From: DASUTB01 sp036374835
Lineage (GTDB): Bacteria; Actinomycetota; Actinomycetes; Jiangellales; Jiangellaceae
Assembly (NCBI GenBank): GCA_036374835.1
Contig: DASUTB010000136.1
Span: forward strand, 10,902-74,901
Direction: 5' to 3'
DNA: 64,000 nucleotides
Shown: positions 49,117-57,478 of the stretch, in pieces
How positions within the stretch are numbered: the stretch's first letter is position 1
Layout of the letters: each line of letters starts with the position of its first letter
The notes under the pieces: model-generated
The model's database searches: none
What the model was told of the DNA's origin: nothing
Seen by the model: only the letters and a program-made list of their open reading frames with translations
Made by a program: the position numbers and the translations under genes

Positions 49117-49582
49117 ACGCGTCCAGAAGGGCGATGCGATCGTCGACTACGAAGACAAGGTGTTCGAGGACATCCAGGCCGAGCCTGGGGAGAAGGCGTA
49201 CATCCTGATGCACACGGTGCCCTTCGAGGGCTCGGTGGGGCTCGTCAACATGTTGACCGCAACACGGATCAACCGGAAGGGCTTCGACACCCACCTCGTG
49301 CTCTATGGGCCGGGCTCCCTGATGGCTTCGGCCGCGCGCGGGTACCCCAAGGTCGGCGACGAAGCCTTCCCGGGCGCACTGGGGTACAACAAGCAACTCC
49401 AGACGTTCATGGACGAGGGCGGCCATGTCTACGCATGCAGGTTCTCCGCGGCTGCGCTCTACGGCATGCGGGAGATCGACATGATGGAGGGCGTGAAGCC
49501 GATCAACCCGCTCGACGTGCTCGACTCGGTGCTGACGGCTCGACGCGAGAACGCCCTCATCATGCAGACCTGGACGGTCTGA
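49097..49582 (+). CDS. MSMEG_0572/Sll0783-type nitrogen-starvation response protein (Nit1C NitB-like, DsrE-like fold)
   Basis: 161 residues over the full length of the Sll0783 family. Motifs seen: QAEPGEKAYILMHTVPFEGS near residue 28, NMLTATRINRKGFDTHLVLYGPG near 50 and YNKQLQTFMDEGG near 100. The pattern of strand, helix and a cysteine in YACRFSAAALYG resembles DsrE-type sulfur-relay proteins. In Nit1C clusters the homolog (NitB) is next to a nitrilase and is linked to cyanide assimilation and nitrogen starvation; no nitrilase is visible here. ATG 49097 has AAGGAG upstream. Confidence 0.86.
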   Translation: MAQIVGERVQKGDAIVDYEDKVFEDIQAEPGEKAYILMHTVPFEGSVGLVNMLTATRINRKGFDTHLVLYGPGSLMASAARGYPKVGDEAFPGALGYNKQLQTFMDEGGHVYACRFSAAALYGMREIDMMEGVKPINPLDVLDSVLTARRENALIMQTWTV

Positions 49583-49614
49583 GTCCCTCACCGACGGGGC
49601 ACCCGGGTTGCGTG

Positions 49615-49644
49615 GGGCCGCCGCTGCTCGAGCGGCGGCGGCCC
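49615..49644. terminator. GC-rich bidirectional hairpin terminator
   Basis: GGGCCGCCGCT, GCTCG, AGCGGCGGCGGCCC: a strong stem (one 3-base bulge) in the 83-bp gap between convergent stops at 49582 and 49666. It should end transcription from both sides. Confidence 0.65.
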
Positions 49645-49665
49645 GGCGTTTCGCCGCAACATGGC

Positions 49666-50838
49666 TCAGCTCGACAGATCGGCGTACAAGACGGCGTGCT
49701 CTTCGGCGGCGCGTTGCCAGCTGAAATTCGTGACCAGTTCCCGACCTCCGCGGATCAGAGTCTCACGCAACGTCCTGTCGGTCACCATCCTGTACATGCC
49801 CGCCGCCAACGACTCCGGATCGCCTGCCTGCGTCATCACAGCTGTCTGATCGGATGTGAGGTACTCGCGGAGCACGGCGATATCGCTGGACACGACCGGT
49901 AGCTCGGCCGCCATGGCCTCGAGGACGGCCAGACCCCAGCCCTCCTTGACCGACGGGAAAGCGAGTGCGTCCGCGCTGCGATACCACTCGTGCAGTTCGG
50001 CGTCGCTGATCGAGCCCGCCAAGATGACATCGCGTCCCAGCTGAAGGCCGAGCGTAGGCAGCGTGTCCAGAACTTCGTCACGGTATCGGGTGTAGTCCTG
50101 GAACGAGTGTCCGCCGACGACCACCAGGGCAGGTCCGGGATCGAGCCGTTGCGCGAGGATCCTCATCGCCTGAACGAGGAACGTGCTGCCCTTGCGCGGT
50201 TCGATGCCGCCGACCGACAAGAACACGAAACGTCCATCGACGCCCGCCTGCCGTCGCAGGGCGACGCGCCTTTCGCGGTCGATCGGAGGAAAACGATCGG
50301 CGTCGACACCGTTGTGAATGACGACCGCATCGACTTCGTACTCGGCCCGCAACCGGTTGCGCCAGTCCTCGCTCACGACGACCAACCGGTCCGGTTCCTC
50401 GATGGCTTTGCGCTGACAATCGATCAGGGCCGTTGTGGTGAAGTCGTCGACATGGTGCACCGTCCGCACGACTTGCACGCGGGCGCCCGCATCGCGGACT
50501 CGCGCCGCGGCGCGTGCGGAGATGCAGTCTTGGGTGTGGAAGATGTCCACTTCGTCGGCGATCTTCGACAGCCCGGCTTCGAGGTCGTCGATCGCCGTGA
50601 ACACCCGCTCCTCCAAGGTGTCGGCCCGCGGAGAGGGCGAGACCAACGAGTACGGCGCGCGCACTGGCCGGAAGAAGTCCTGCTCAGGGTCGCCGAGCGC
50701 GACGATGCGCACTCGCATCTCCCGGTCCGCCATCGCGCCCGCGAGTGACACGGTATGGACGACTCCGCCGCGAGGTTTGGTCGAATAGGTGACCAGCGCG
50801 ACTCTGGGCTCGCCCGCTCGGGTACCGGCGCCGTTCAC
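49666..50838 (-). CDS. MSMEG_0565-family glycosyltransferase (GT4-like)
   Basis: 390 residues in the GT-B fold. The N-terminal domain starts VALVTYSTKPRGGVVHTVSLA, characteristic of the MSMEG_0565 group. The C-terminal nucleotide-sugar domain has GGIEPRKGS near 214 and the EX7E-type motif in PSVKEGWGLAVLEAMA near 305. Homologs accompany the Sll0783-type cluster in actinobacteria. GTG 50838 overlaps the FdrA stop (GTGA), so it is co-translated with carbamate kinase and FdrA on the minus strand. The sugar acceptor is unknown. Confidence 0.85.
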   Translation of the reverse strand: MNGAGTRAGEPRVALVTYSTKPRGGVVHTVSLAGAMADREMRVRIVALGDPEQDFFRPVRAPYSLVSPSPRADTLEERVFTAIDDLEAGLSKIADEVDIFHTQDCISARAAARVRDAGARVQVVRTVHHVDDFTTTALIDCQRKAIEEPDRLVVVSEDWRNRLRAEYEVDAVVIHNGVDADRFPPIDRERRVALRRQAGVDGRFVFLSVGGIEPRKGSTFLVQAMRILAQRLDPGPALVVVGGHSFQDYTRYRDEVLDTLPTLGLQLGRDVILAGSISDAELHEWYRSADALAFPSVKEGWGLAVLEAMAAELPVVSSDIAVLREYLTSDQTAVMTQAGDPESLAAGMYRMVTDRTLRETLIRGGRELVTNFSWQRAAEEHAVLYADLSS

Positions 50839-52373
50839 AGCCTGCTCGCCGGCAGACTCGGGTCGCCGGTGGCGATCGCCGCTGCGACGAGCGACGCTCG
50901 TGCCGCGGTTTCTGTCACGATGCAACCGGCTTGCACGAGCCGATCACGCGCAGCCGTGAAGCCCTGGGGGTCCTGCTCGGTGCCGAGGACGTAAGCGACC
51001 ACCTGTGGGCCACCATCGGCCATTGCGGCCTCACACGCCGGCGCGATGACCTGTGTGGGGTCGTGGCTGGCGCCATGGCCGAGGACGACGTCGAGGATGA
51101 TCACTCCAACGTTCGGGTCTGCTGCGTGCTCGTGCAGCAGCTCGAGTCTAGCCTCGGAGTCGATCATCGGGTGGGGACGTCCGCGGGTGTACTCCTCTTC
51201 GCCGAGGTCCAGGCAGATGTGAGAACCGTCCGGCGCCGGAAGGCCCCACTCCTCGTTGATCGGCGTGTTGGAACGAATCTCACCGATCGTCCTGCCCAGG
51301 ATGACCAGGGACTCGTAGCAAAGCGTTCCGCCGGAGAACAGCCCCCTGATCAGCCGGCGACCGCGCGTCATCCGTGCCCGCGCATCGTATACCGACGGTC
51401 CGAGCGTCGCGGTCGTGTCCGGCGCGGACATCCCCAGGGCGCCGAGCGTTGCCTTCGCGCCGGACTCCAGGGTGTCGGCAAGCACCACCCCGGGGGGCGC
51501 GGCGAATCCGGAGCCCAACCCGATCAATGCCGCGACCAGGGGCTTCTCGCCGGCCGTCGCCAGCACTGATACGGCTACGTCCGGCGCAGGAGGCTTGGAG
51601 ACGAGCAGGATCACATCGGTCTCAGGGTCCTCTCGTAGGGCCGAGATTCCGGAGCGCGCCATTCGTCCACCGACCTCGGTGGACATGTCGCGACCGCCGA
51701 CGCCGATGACCTGGCTGACGCCCACACCCCAACGGTCGAGCAGTGCCATGGCCTCCTGGGCACCCGTGCCTGCGGCGGCGACGATCCCGACGCGTCCGGG
51801 CATGACCGCGTTGGCGAACCCCAGGCCGACACCGCCGAGCATCGCGGTTCCAGCGCCCGGACCCATCATCAGCCGGCCCCGGGAGAGCGCGTAGTCCTTG
51901 AGTGCCACCTCCTTCTCGAGCGGTACGTTGTCGCTGAACAACAGAACGTGCAGACCCGCCGACAGTGCCTGATGGGCCGCCAGTGCGGCGTAGTCACCCG
52001 ACACGGAGATCACAGCGACGTTTGACTCGGGCTGGGCGAGCATCGCGTCACGGAGCGAGCGCGACCTGCTCGGTTGGTCACTGCCCTCGGGCAGCGGGCC
52101 GGAGGACATGACCGCGGACTCACCGGCGGCCAGGGCCTGTTCGGCGACATCAGCCGACGTGGCCTTGACGACGAGAAAGAAGTCGTTCGAGCCGGCGTCG
52201 GCCAACTGACCCGGTTCGATGCCCTCGTTGCGAACGGTCTCGACGTTCGCCGGGGTGGCCATGGCCGCGCTCGCCCACTCAATGCCGTCGATCTCCCGCA
52301 TCGCCCGCATCCCGCGAAGCTGCACGACCGAGTCGACGTATGTGTCGGGGAAGAGCTTGATGGACGTCGTCAT
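50835..52373 (-). CDS. fdrA: FdrA-family protein (acyl-CoA-synthetase-like, carbamoyl-transfer subunit)
   Basis: 512 residues matching FdrA. N-terminus MTTSIKLFPDTYVDSVVQL; CoA-ligase-like glycine loops MMGPGAGTAMLGGVGLGFAN near 171-190 and GVGGRDMSTEVGG near 224. In E. coli, FdrA (AllF) with AllG (a DUF1116 protein) and AllH forms oxamate carbamoyltransferase, passing a carbamoyl group to phosphate for carbamate kinase. Here the kinase gene overlaps by 4 bp upstream and a DUF1116 gene lies at 62222, while no AllH-like (DUF2877) protein is seen. The carbamoylated substrate is unknown. An apparent upstream extension of the frame runs into the kinase gene and is not used. Confidence 0.87.
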   Translation of the reverse strand: MTTSIKLFPDTYVDSVVQLRGMRAMREIDGIEWASAAMATPANVETVRNEGIEPGQLADAGSNDFFLVVKATSADVAEQALAAGESAVMSSGPLPEGSDQPSRSRSLRDAMLAQPESNVAVISVSGDYAALAAHQALSAGLHVLLFSDNVPLEKEVALKDYALSRGRLMMGPGAGTAMLGGVGLGFANAVMPGRVGIVAAAGTGAQEAMALLDRWGVGVSQVIGVGGRDMSTEVGGRMARSGISALREDPETDVILLVSKPPAPDVAVSVLATAGEKPLVAALIGLGSGFAAPPGVVLADTLESGAKATLGALGMSAPDTTATLGPSVYDARARMTRGRRLIRGLFSGGTLCYESLVILGRTIGEIRSNTPINEEWGLPAPDGSHICLDLGEEEYTRGRPHPMIDSEARLELLHEHAADPNVGVIILDVVLGHGASHDPTQVIAPACEAAMADGGPQVVAYVLGTEQDPQGFTAARDRLVQAGCIVTETAARASLVAAAIATGDPSLPASRL

Positions 52374-53344
52374 GCATGTGCCCCCTGCCGGCTGTCGACA
52401 TGGACGATCCGCGTTCCGACGGTCTCGTCGGTAGGGTCGGTGCTGCTGAGCGTGTCGACGACGAGCTGCGGCGTCGTGATCACCGCAATGCGTCCGCCGT
52501 GCCGGACGAAGCGGACGCCGGCGCGCACTTTCGGTCCCATGCTGCCGGCCGGGAACTGCCCGGCAGACAGCAGTCGTTCGGCCTCGGCCGAGTCCAGCCA
52601 CGTCAGCGGGCGCTGGGTTCGCTTGCCGTAGTCCAGCGCGACTGCGTCCACTCCGGTGATCAGGACCAGCGCTTCGGCTTGTAGCTGACGGGCGAGCTCT
52701 GCGGCGGCGTAGTCCTTGTCTATGACGGCGTCGACGCCGTCCCAGACGTCCCCCCTGCGGCCCACAGGGATCCCACCACCCCCGCCGGTGATCACGACAT
52801 GGCCGGCGTCGAGAAGGCTTGCGATCGCCCCGATCTCGACGAACCCCTTCGGTTCGGGTGAAGCGACAACACGGCGGAACCCTCGACCGGAGTCCTCGGT
52901 GATGTCCCACCCCCGGTCCTCAGCCAGTTTTGTTGCCGCATCCTCGGGGAAGAACGGCCCGATCGGCTTCGTCGGGCGATCGAAAGCGGGGTCGTCCAGA
53001 TCCACAATCACGTGGCTCAGCAGGACCGCGATGCGATGGCGCCGTCCACACACGCCGTACAAGGCGATCGCGATCAGGGAGCCCAGCTGTCCTTCAGTCA
53101 TGGCTCCGAGGCTGAACAACGGCATCGCGGGAACCTCACCACGCCCCATCTCCTGCTGGATGGCGAGGTTGCCGACCTGGGGACCGTTGCCGTGTACGAC
53201 GACCACGCGCCACCCGTCGTCAAGCAGCGCACAGATAGGCACCGCCATGGCCGTAGCGTTCGCTCGCTGCTCGTCGTATGTGCCGCGCTCGCCCTCGGTG
53301 GCGAGTGCGTTTCCGCCAAGCGCGATTACCGCGGTTCTTGCCAC
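52370..53344 (-). CDS. Carbamate kinase
   Basis: 324 residues of the amino-acid-kinase fold. Motifs: IALGGNALA (7-15), VVVHGNGPQVGNL near 48-60, GGGGIPV near 199 and VDAVIDKDYAAAELA near 213, the carbamate-kinase signature with the active-site lysine. It makes ATP from carbamoyl phosphate and ADP, releasing ammonia and CO2. Linked to FdrA by a 4-bp overlap, it would harvest the carbamoyl group as ATP and nitrogen. GTG 53344 is the start, with GAGG upstream. First gene of the minus-strand unit, divergent from the small protein at 53425. Confidence 0.92.
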   Translation of the reverse strand: MARTAVIALGGNALATEGERGTYDEQRANATAMAVPICALLDDGWRVVVVHGNGPQVGNLAIQQEMGRGEVPAMPLFSLGAMTEGQLGSLIAIALYGVCGRRHRIAVLLSHVIVDLDDPAFDRPTKPIGPFFPEDAATKLAEDRGWDITEDSGRGFRRVVASPEPKGFVEIGAIASLLDAGHVVITGGGGGIPVGRRGDVWDGVDAVIDKDYAAAELARQLQAEALVLITGVDAVALDYGKRTQRPLTWLDSAEAERLLSAGQFPAGSMGPKVRAGVRFVRHGGRIAVITTPQLVVDTLSSTDPTDETVGTRIVHVDSRQGAHA

Positions 53345-53424
53345 GTTGCCTCATTTCCATGGTCGAACATGGTGGTACAAAGCGCGGGTGCGAAAATCGG
53401 GTGCATACAGCATACTAGGTGATT

Positions 53425-53820
53425 ATGAACGATAGTGAACGTCCTCGACAGGCACAAGCCGGTGCACCCGCAGGTGACGAGGAGGCGGTTCGACCTGTTG
53501 CCGAGATCCCCGCCGCTGTGATGGGGAGGTTCACCGCCGCCGAAGCGCGCCTATACCCGATGGCTCTCACGGATCCGGACGGCTACGAACTCGCGACCTC
53601 GCTCGTCGGCCTCGTCGCCGACGAGCTGCGCCGGAGCTGTTCCGACGTCGCGACCGTGGTGGAGCGCCGCGATGAGCTGATCGCGATGTTGCCGCAGCTG
53701 GTCGCCGACGCAGGTTCGAGTCTCGCGGGCATGCCCGTCGATGCACTGGTCGATGCGGCGTCAGCGCTGCGCTGTCGGGAGCTGGGCGCTGTCGGGGCAC
53801 TGCGGATCCCGGGTGCTTGA
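53425..53820 (+). CDS. Unrecognised 131-residue helical protein preceding the radical SAM gene
   Basis: I recognise no family. Residues 25-125 predict as a helical bundle (YPMALTDPDGYELATSLVGL, VVERRDELIAMLPQLVADAG, LVDAASALRCRELG); the N-terminus is disordered. ATG 53425 lies 8 bp after CATACT, so the message may be leaderless. A 74-bp gap separates it from the radical SAM gene. It could be a small partner of the radical SAM protein. Confidence 0.6.
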   Translation: MNDSERPRQAQAGAPAGDEEAVRPVAEIPAAVMGRFTAAEARLYPMALTDPDGYELATSLVGLVADELRRSCSDVATVVERRDELIAMLPQLVADAGSSLAGMPVDALVDAASALRCRELGAVGALRIPGA

Positions 53821-53894
53821 CATCACGGCTCTGGCCGACATCTACTAAAGGTTACGGATTGCGTCGTGAAGTAAATACTCCGGGAGCGTGCGCG

Positions 53895-55082
53895 ATGAAT
53901 ATGAGTCGTTGGCCATCCGCCTCAGTCGAATCGCCCACGGCTCAGAGTGCAGACCCGGCTGCGGCCGCCGAAGGACTGGCCTCGCTGGTCGTCGATCTGC
54001 AGGCCCGTGGGCTTAAGGTCGATGCCCCGATCGAGCGGCGCACTGGAGGTGCCGGTCCGACGGACTCCGGCATGCTGTGGGTCGGTGGCTTCCCCCTCAC
54101 GGTCCCGACTGACAACGCCGCTGCAGCCGACTCGCCCTATGTGCTCAAGGCCGAGGACGACGGCTACGCCATCTTCGAGGGCGGCCGAAGGCTGGCCGAT
54201 GCGTCGACCCAACGACGCCCGCGCTTCTACGATCTCAGTACCGCGGACGGGATCCCGTACTGGAAGATCGGACTGCTCCACCTGGACTCGTTCGCGAGCA
54301 CTGTGGTGCAGACGTGCTCCTACTGGGGCAACGAGGACCAGTGCAAGTTCTGTGGCATCGAACTGTCACTGGACTCCGGTCGCACGATCGTCAAGAAGAG
54401 CCCGGAGCAGCTCGCGGAGGTGGCGACCGCCGCCAAGGAGCTCGACGGGGCGGTCGACGCGACGCTTACCACCGGAAGTTCCAGGGGCGTCGATCGTGGC
54501 GCTCGTTACGTCGCGCGATGCGGGCAGGCAGTCCGCGAGGCCTCGGGCCTACCTGTGGAAGTGCAGTTCGAGCCACCGATGAACCTCGACGTCATCGACG
54601 AGGTCGCCGATCTGGGCATCGACTCGGTGGGCATCCATGTCGAGTCGTTCGACCCCGACGTGCTGGCGGATGTCGCTCCGGCGAAGGCTCGAACCGGCAT
54701 CGAAGGGTACTTCCGTGCCTGGGAACGCGCTGTCGCCCGTTTCGGCGAGGGCCAGGTCTCCACCTACGTCATCCTGGGGATGGGCGAAGATCCGGAACTC
54801 ACCGTGGCCGGATGCCGCCGGGCGATCGACATGGGAGTGTTCCCGTTCGTCGTCCCGATCAAACCCGTTGCGGGCAGCCTGTTGGAGGACGTCACGCCGC
54901 CGGATCGCGAGTACACCGAGCGCATCTACCGGAAGGTGGCCGCCTATATGAGCGAGCGGGGAATGGACTCCAGCGTCCCCAAGGCGGGCTGCGCGCGGTG
55001 CCAGGCGTGTTCGGGCCTACAGAGTCTCGAACCCGTGCTGCAGATCGGTCCTCGCCCGGACCGGCTTCCCCATGCCGTCTGA
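53895..55082 (+). CDS. MSMEG_0568-family radical SAM protein (Nit1C NitD-like)
   Basis: 395 residues. Cluster cysteines are Cys141, Cys150 and Cys153 (CSYWGNEDQCKFC), a CX8CX2C spacing instead of the usual CX3CX2C and typical of this family. A second cysteine group near the C-terminus (GCARCQACSG) may hold another cluster or metal. ATG 53895 has GGGAG upstream; an in-frame TTG at 53817 would add unconserved residues. The stop overlaps the acetyltransferase start by 11 bp. The family's reaction is unknown; it is a conserved member of nitrogen-starvation/Nit1C clusters. Confidence 0.87.
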   Translation: MNMSRWPSASVESPTAQSADPAAAAEGLASLVVDLQARGLKVDAPIERRTGGAGPTDSGMLWVGGFPLTVPTDNAAAADSPYVLKAEDDGYAIFEGGRRLADASTQRRPRFYDLSTADGIPYWKIGLLHLDSFASTVVQTCSYWGNEDQCKFCGIELSLDSGRTIVKKSPEQLAEVATAAKELDGAVDATLTTGSSRGVDRGARYVARCGQAVREASGLPVEVQFEPPMNLDVIDEVADLGIDSVGIHVESFDPDVLADVAPAKARTGIEGYFRAWERAVARFGEGQVSTYVILGMGEDPELTVAGCRRAIDMGVFPFVVPIKPVAGSLLEDVTPPDREYTERIYRKVAAYMSERGMDSSVPKAGCARCQACSGLQSLEPVLQIGPRPDRLPHAV

Positions 55083-55647
55083 GCTCGGGATCACAGGACC
55101 CGCCACCGCGACGTATGAGGTCCGCCGCGCCGAGCGGTCCGAGGTCGTGTGCCGGCAGGTGCGATCGGCTGGTGAGCGCGCCGACCATCTCGCCATCCGC
55201 CACCGGGTTTTTGTCGAGGAACAGGATCTGTTCAGCCCGACGGACATGGACGTTCACGATTGGGATGGCTCCACGATCGCTCTGCTCGGCTACAGCGACG
55301 GAGTGGTCGCAGGGACCGTCCGGCTGTATCTGCTCGACCCGGCTGCCGGCATCTGGCAGGGCGACCGGCTCGGGGTGCTCGAGCCGTACCGAAGTCTCGG
55401 GGTAGGAGCCCCGTTGGTCCGTTGTGCGGTCGCGACGGCTGCCAGCCTTGGTGGGCGGAGCATGAGTGCGCATATCCAGCCGGCAAACGTGAAGTTCTTC
55501 CTGCGACTGGGCTGGTCGACGGTGGGAGATACGGAGATCTACGCAGGCGTGATCCACCAACCCATGAGCATCGTCCTGCCCAGCCGGAGCGAGGGAAGGG
55601 TGACCGTTCGCAGGCTTGCGGCGGGGATCAACGCGCGAGACCTGTGA
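55072..55647 (+). CDS. MSMEG_0567/Sll0786-family GNAT N-acetyltransferase (Nit1C NitE-like)
   Basis: 191 residues with a GNAT core: IRHRVFVEEQDLF near residue 42, GVVAGTVRLYLLD near 76 and an acetyl-CoA loop region (EPYRSLGVGAPLVRCAV) near 104-120. The ending AHIQPANVKFFLRLGW is the typical GNAT C-terminal strand. It overlaps the radical SAM gene upstream and the convergent Sll0787-type gene by 20 bp downstream. Acceptor unknown. Confidence 0.86.
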   Translation: MPSELGITGPATATYEVRRAERSEVVCRQVRSAGERADHLAIRHRVFVEEQDLFSPTDMDVHDWDGSTIALLGYSDGVVAGTVRLYLLDPAAGIWQGDRLGVLEPYRSLGVGAPLVRCAVATAASLGGRSMSAHIQPANVKFFLRLGWSTVGDTEIYAGVIHQPMSIVLPSRSEGRVTVRRLAAGINARDL

Positions 55648-56623
55648 CCTCTGCGGCGGTGAGGTCCATCACGGTGGCCTCGTGCTCAGCTGTGCGCAAT
55701 GCCAGCTGTCCGGAGCTGTCGATCCGGCCCACCACGGCGGCCTCGAGTCCGCGTCCGTGGAACTCGGCGAGACACTCGCTCTCGCGTCCTGCCGGCGAAC
55801 ACAGCAAGAACGCGTAGGCCGGGAAGCAGGTCAACCAGTCCCGCATCGATATGCCTGCCGGGCGGGGGAGTTTCTCGAGATCCACCGTCACACCGAGCCG
55901 GCTCCACTCGAGCAGCATCGCCAACGAGCCGACCAGCCCGGCCATGCTGACGTCCTTGGCCGCGACACACGCACCCGAGGCGGCGAGCGAGTCGAGGACG
56001 CGGATGTCGTCTGCCAGTTCGTCGCCACGTTCCTCGAAGGACCGGAAGAATGGGAAGTCCGGGCTCATAGTCCCCGTTGTGCAGGCGGCCACGACCAGTG
56101 ACTGACCGGCGGCGACGTTGGTCGTGGACAACACCGCCTGCGCGCGGCCCACGCCGAACGCGGACAACGCCGGTGCCCCATCGTGCACGGTCAGGTGCCC
56201 GCCGGCCAGTTCGACGTCATACCACGCGCACGCATCCTTCATGCCGCGCAACGCCTCCCGGGCGAGTTCGGGGGTGCCGACGATCGTGTCGACGATCGCC
56301 AGGGGTGCGGCTCCCATGGCGGCAAGGTCATTGACGTTGGTCAGGACGGCAGCCACTCCGGCGCCGTAGGGGTTGGACGCGACGAATGCCGGAAGCAGAG
56401 CCTCGCCGCACGCGATGACTTCGCCGGACTCGCGCTCGATCGGCAGCCTGCCGGGCCGCGGTGAGATCACGGCGCCGTCGTCTCCAGGGCCGTGGACCCA
56501 GCTACCCGCACCGAGAACCTCGGTGACGAGCCCGATCTCGTTCTTCGCCCGAAGAGCCGGATGAGATCGTAGAAAACCCGCCAGCTCGACGAGATCGTCC
56601 TCGCGGATGATGTCGGTGACCAT
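55628..56623 (-). CDS. Sll0787-family AIR-synthase-like protein (Nit1C NitF-like)
   Basis: 331 residues of the PurM/SelD/ThiL ATP-binding fold. N-terminal family motif ELAGFLRSHPALRAKNEIGL (near residue 12); metal/ATP loop GDDGAV near 48; NDLAAMGAAPLAIVDTIVG near 102. C-terminal domain includes VAAKDVSMAGLVGS near 227. This family would phosphorylate or amidate a small metabolite, but the substrate is not known. It is convergent with the acetyltransferase and divergent from comA, with 81 bp between starts. Confidence 0.87.
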   Translation of the reverse strand: MVTDIIREDDLVELAGFLRSHPALRAKNEIGLVTEVLGAGSWVHGPGDDGAVISPRPGRLPIERESGEVIACGEALLPAFVASNPYGAGVAAVLTNVNDLAAMGAAPLAIVDTIVGTPELAREALRGMKDACAWYDVELAGGHLTVHDGAPALSAFGVGRAQAVLSTTNVAAGQSLVVAACTTGTMSPDFPFFRSFEERGDELADDIRVLDSLAASGACVAAKDVSMAGLVGSLAMLLEWSRLGVTVDLEKLPRPAGISMRDWLTCFPAYAFLLCSPAGRESECLAEFHGRGLEAAVVGRIDSSGQLALRTAEHEATVMDLTAAEVTGLAR

Positions 56624-56691
56624 GACTGCCCCTGACGGTCGGTTGGGAAGGTCTACGTACCGCGCGCCTGTCGGAAAGTGAACGGTACATG

Positions 56692-56697
56692 TAGTAT
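56692..56697 (+). promoter_or_regulatory. -10 element for a probable leaderless comA transcript
   Basis: TAGTAT ends 7 bp before GTG 56705. The surrounding GGTACATGTAGTATAAG resembles GGTGCATACAGCATACTAG before the gene at 53425 and GTGCAGTATAG before 46643, suggesting related promoters in this cluster. Confidence 0.4.
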
Positions 56698-56704
56698 AAG
56701 CAAC

Positions 56705-57478
56705 GTGATCGCGCCTACGTTCCTCAGCTTGCCGGAGCGCAGCATCAAGCCCAGGATCGTAGGTCTGACTCATGTGCTCGACAACGGGCGGACGGTGGAA
56801 TCGACGCGATCCACGCTCGCCGCCGCGGCGGATTATATAGACGTGTGGAAGTTCGGCTGGGGCACGGCGTACCTGGACGCCGGGCTCTCCGAAAAGCTGG
56901 CACTGCTGAAGGCGCACGATGTACGTGCCTGTCTGGGCGGCACGCTGCTCGAGATCTCCTGGGCTCAGGGCAAGGCACTGGAGTGTCTGGACTGGGCTGC
57001 CGGGGTCGGATTCGACAGCGTCGAGATCTCCCGTGGCGTCGCACCGATGAGCCTGAGCGACAAGCATGACCTGCTCCGCAGGGCCGCTGAGATGTTCGTC
57101 GTGCTCTCCGAGGTCGGCAGCAAGGACCCCGCGGAGATTCTCACGGCGCAGCAATGGACCATCGAGATCGCCGGCGACCTCGATGCGGGTGCCCGATGGG
57201 TCGTCACCGAGAGCCGGGAAAGCGGCACCGTTGGCATCTATCGAGACGACGGCACTGTCCGTGAGGAGATCGTGGCCGCCGCGGTCCGCGGCGGCGGAGT
57301 CGACAGGCTCCTCTTCGAGGCCCCCCGCAAGGACCAGCAGGCTTGGCTGATCCGCGAGTTCGGCAGCAACGTCAACCTTGCCAACATACCTGGCGAGGAC
57401 GTACTGGGCCTTGAGACGCTGCGTCTGGGACTTCGCGCTGACACTTGGAAACTCACGCGGCAGTGGGAGCCCGTGTGA
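56705..57478 (+). CDS. comA: Phosphosulfolactate synthase (ComA family)
   Basis: 257 residues matching the ComA TIM barrel in full. Motifs: KPRIVGLTHVLDNG near residue 15, YIDVWKFGWGTA near 44, GGTLLEISW near 77, GFDSVEISRGVAPM near 100, EVGSKDP near 135 and VVTESRESG near 168. ComA adds sulfite to phosphoenolpyruvate to give (2R)-phosphosulfolactate, first step to coenzyme M. GTG 56705 is favoured by the -10 placement; GTG 56678 is an alternative. The next gene overlaps by 4 bp. The bacterial homolog is XcbB1 of Xanthobacter autotrophicus. Confidence 0.9.
   Translation: MIAPTFLSLPERSIKPRIVGLTHVLDNGRTVESTRSTLAAAADYIDVWKFGWGTAYLDAGLSEKLALLKAHDVRACLGGTLLEISWAQGKALECLDWAAGVGFDSVEISRGVAPMSLSDKHDLLRRAAEMFVVLSEVGSKDPAEILTAQQWTIEIAGDLDAGARWVVTESRESGTVGIYRDDGTVREEIVAAAVRGGGVDRLLFEAPRKDQQAWLIREFGSNVNLANIPGEDVLGLETLRLGLRADTWKLTRQWEPV

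Noticed and set aside
52374..52910. An N-terminal extension of FdrA
   Set aside because: It runs antisense-like through the carbamate kinase gene in another frame; FdrA similarity begins exactly at ATG 52373, which overlaps the kinase stop by 4 bp.
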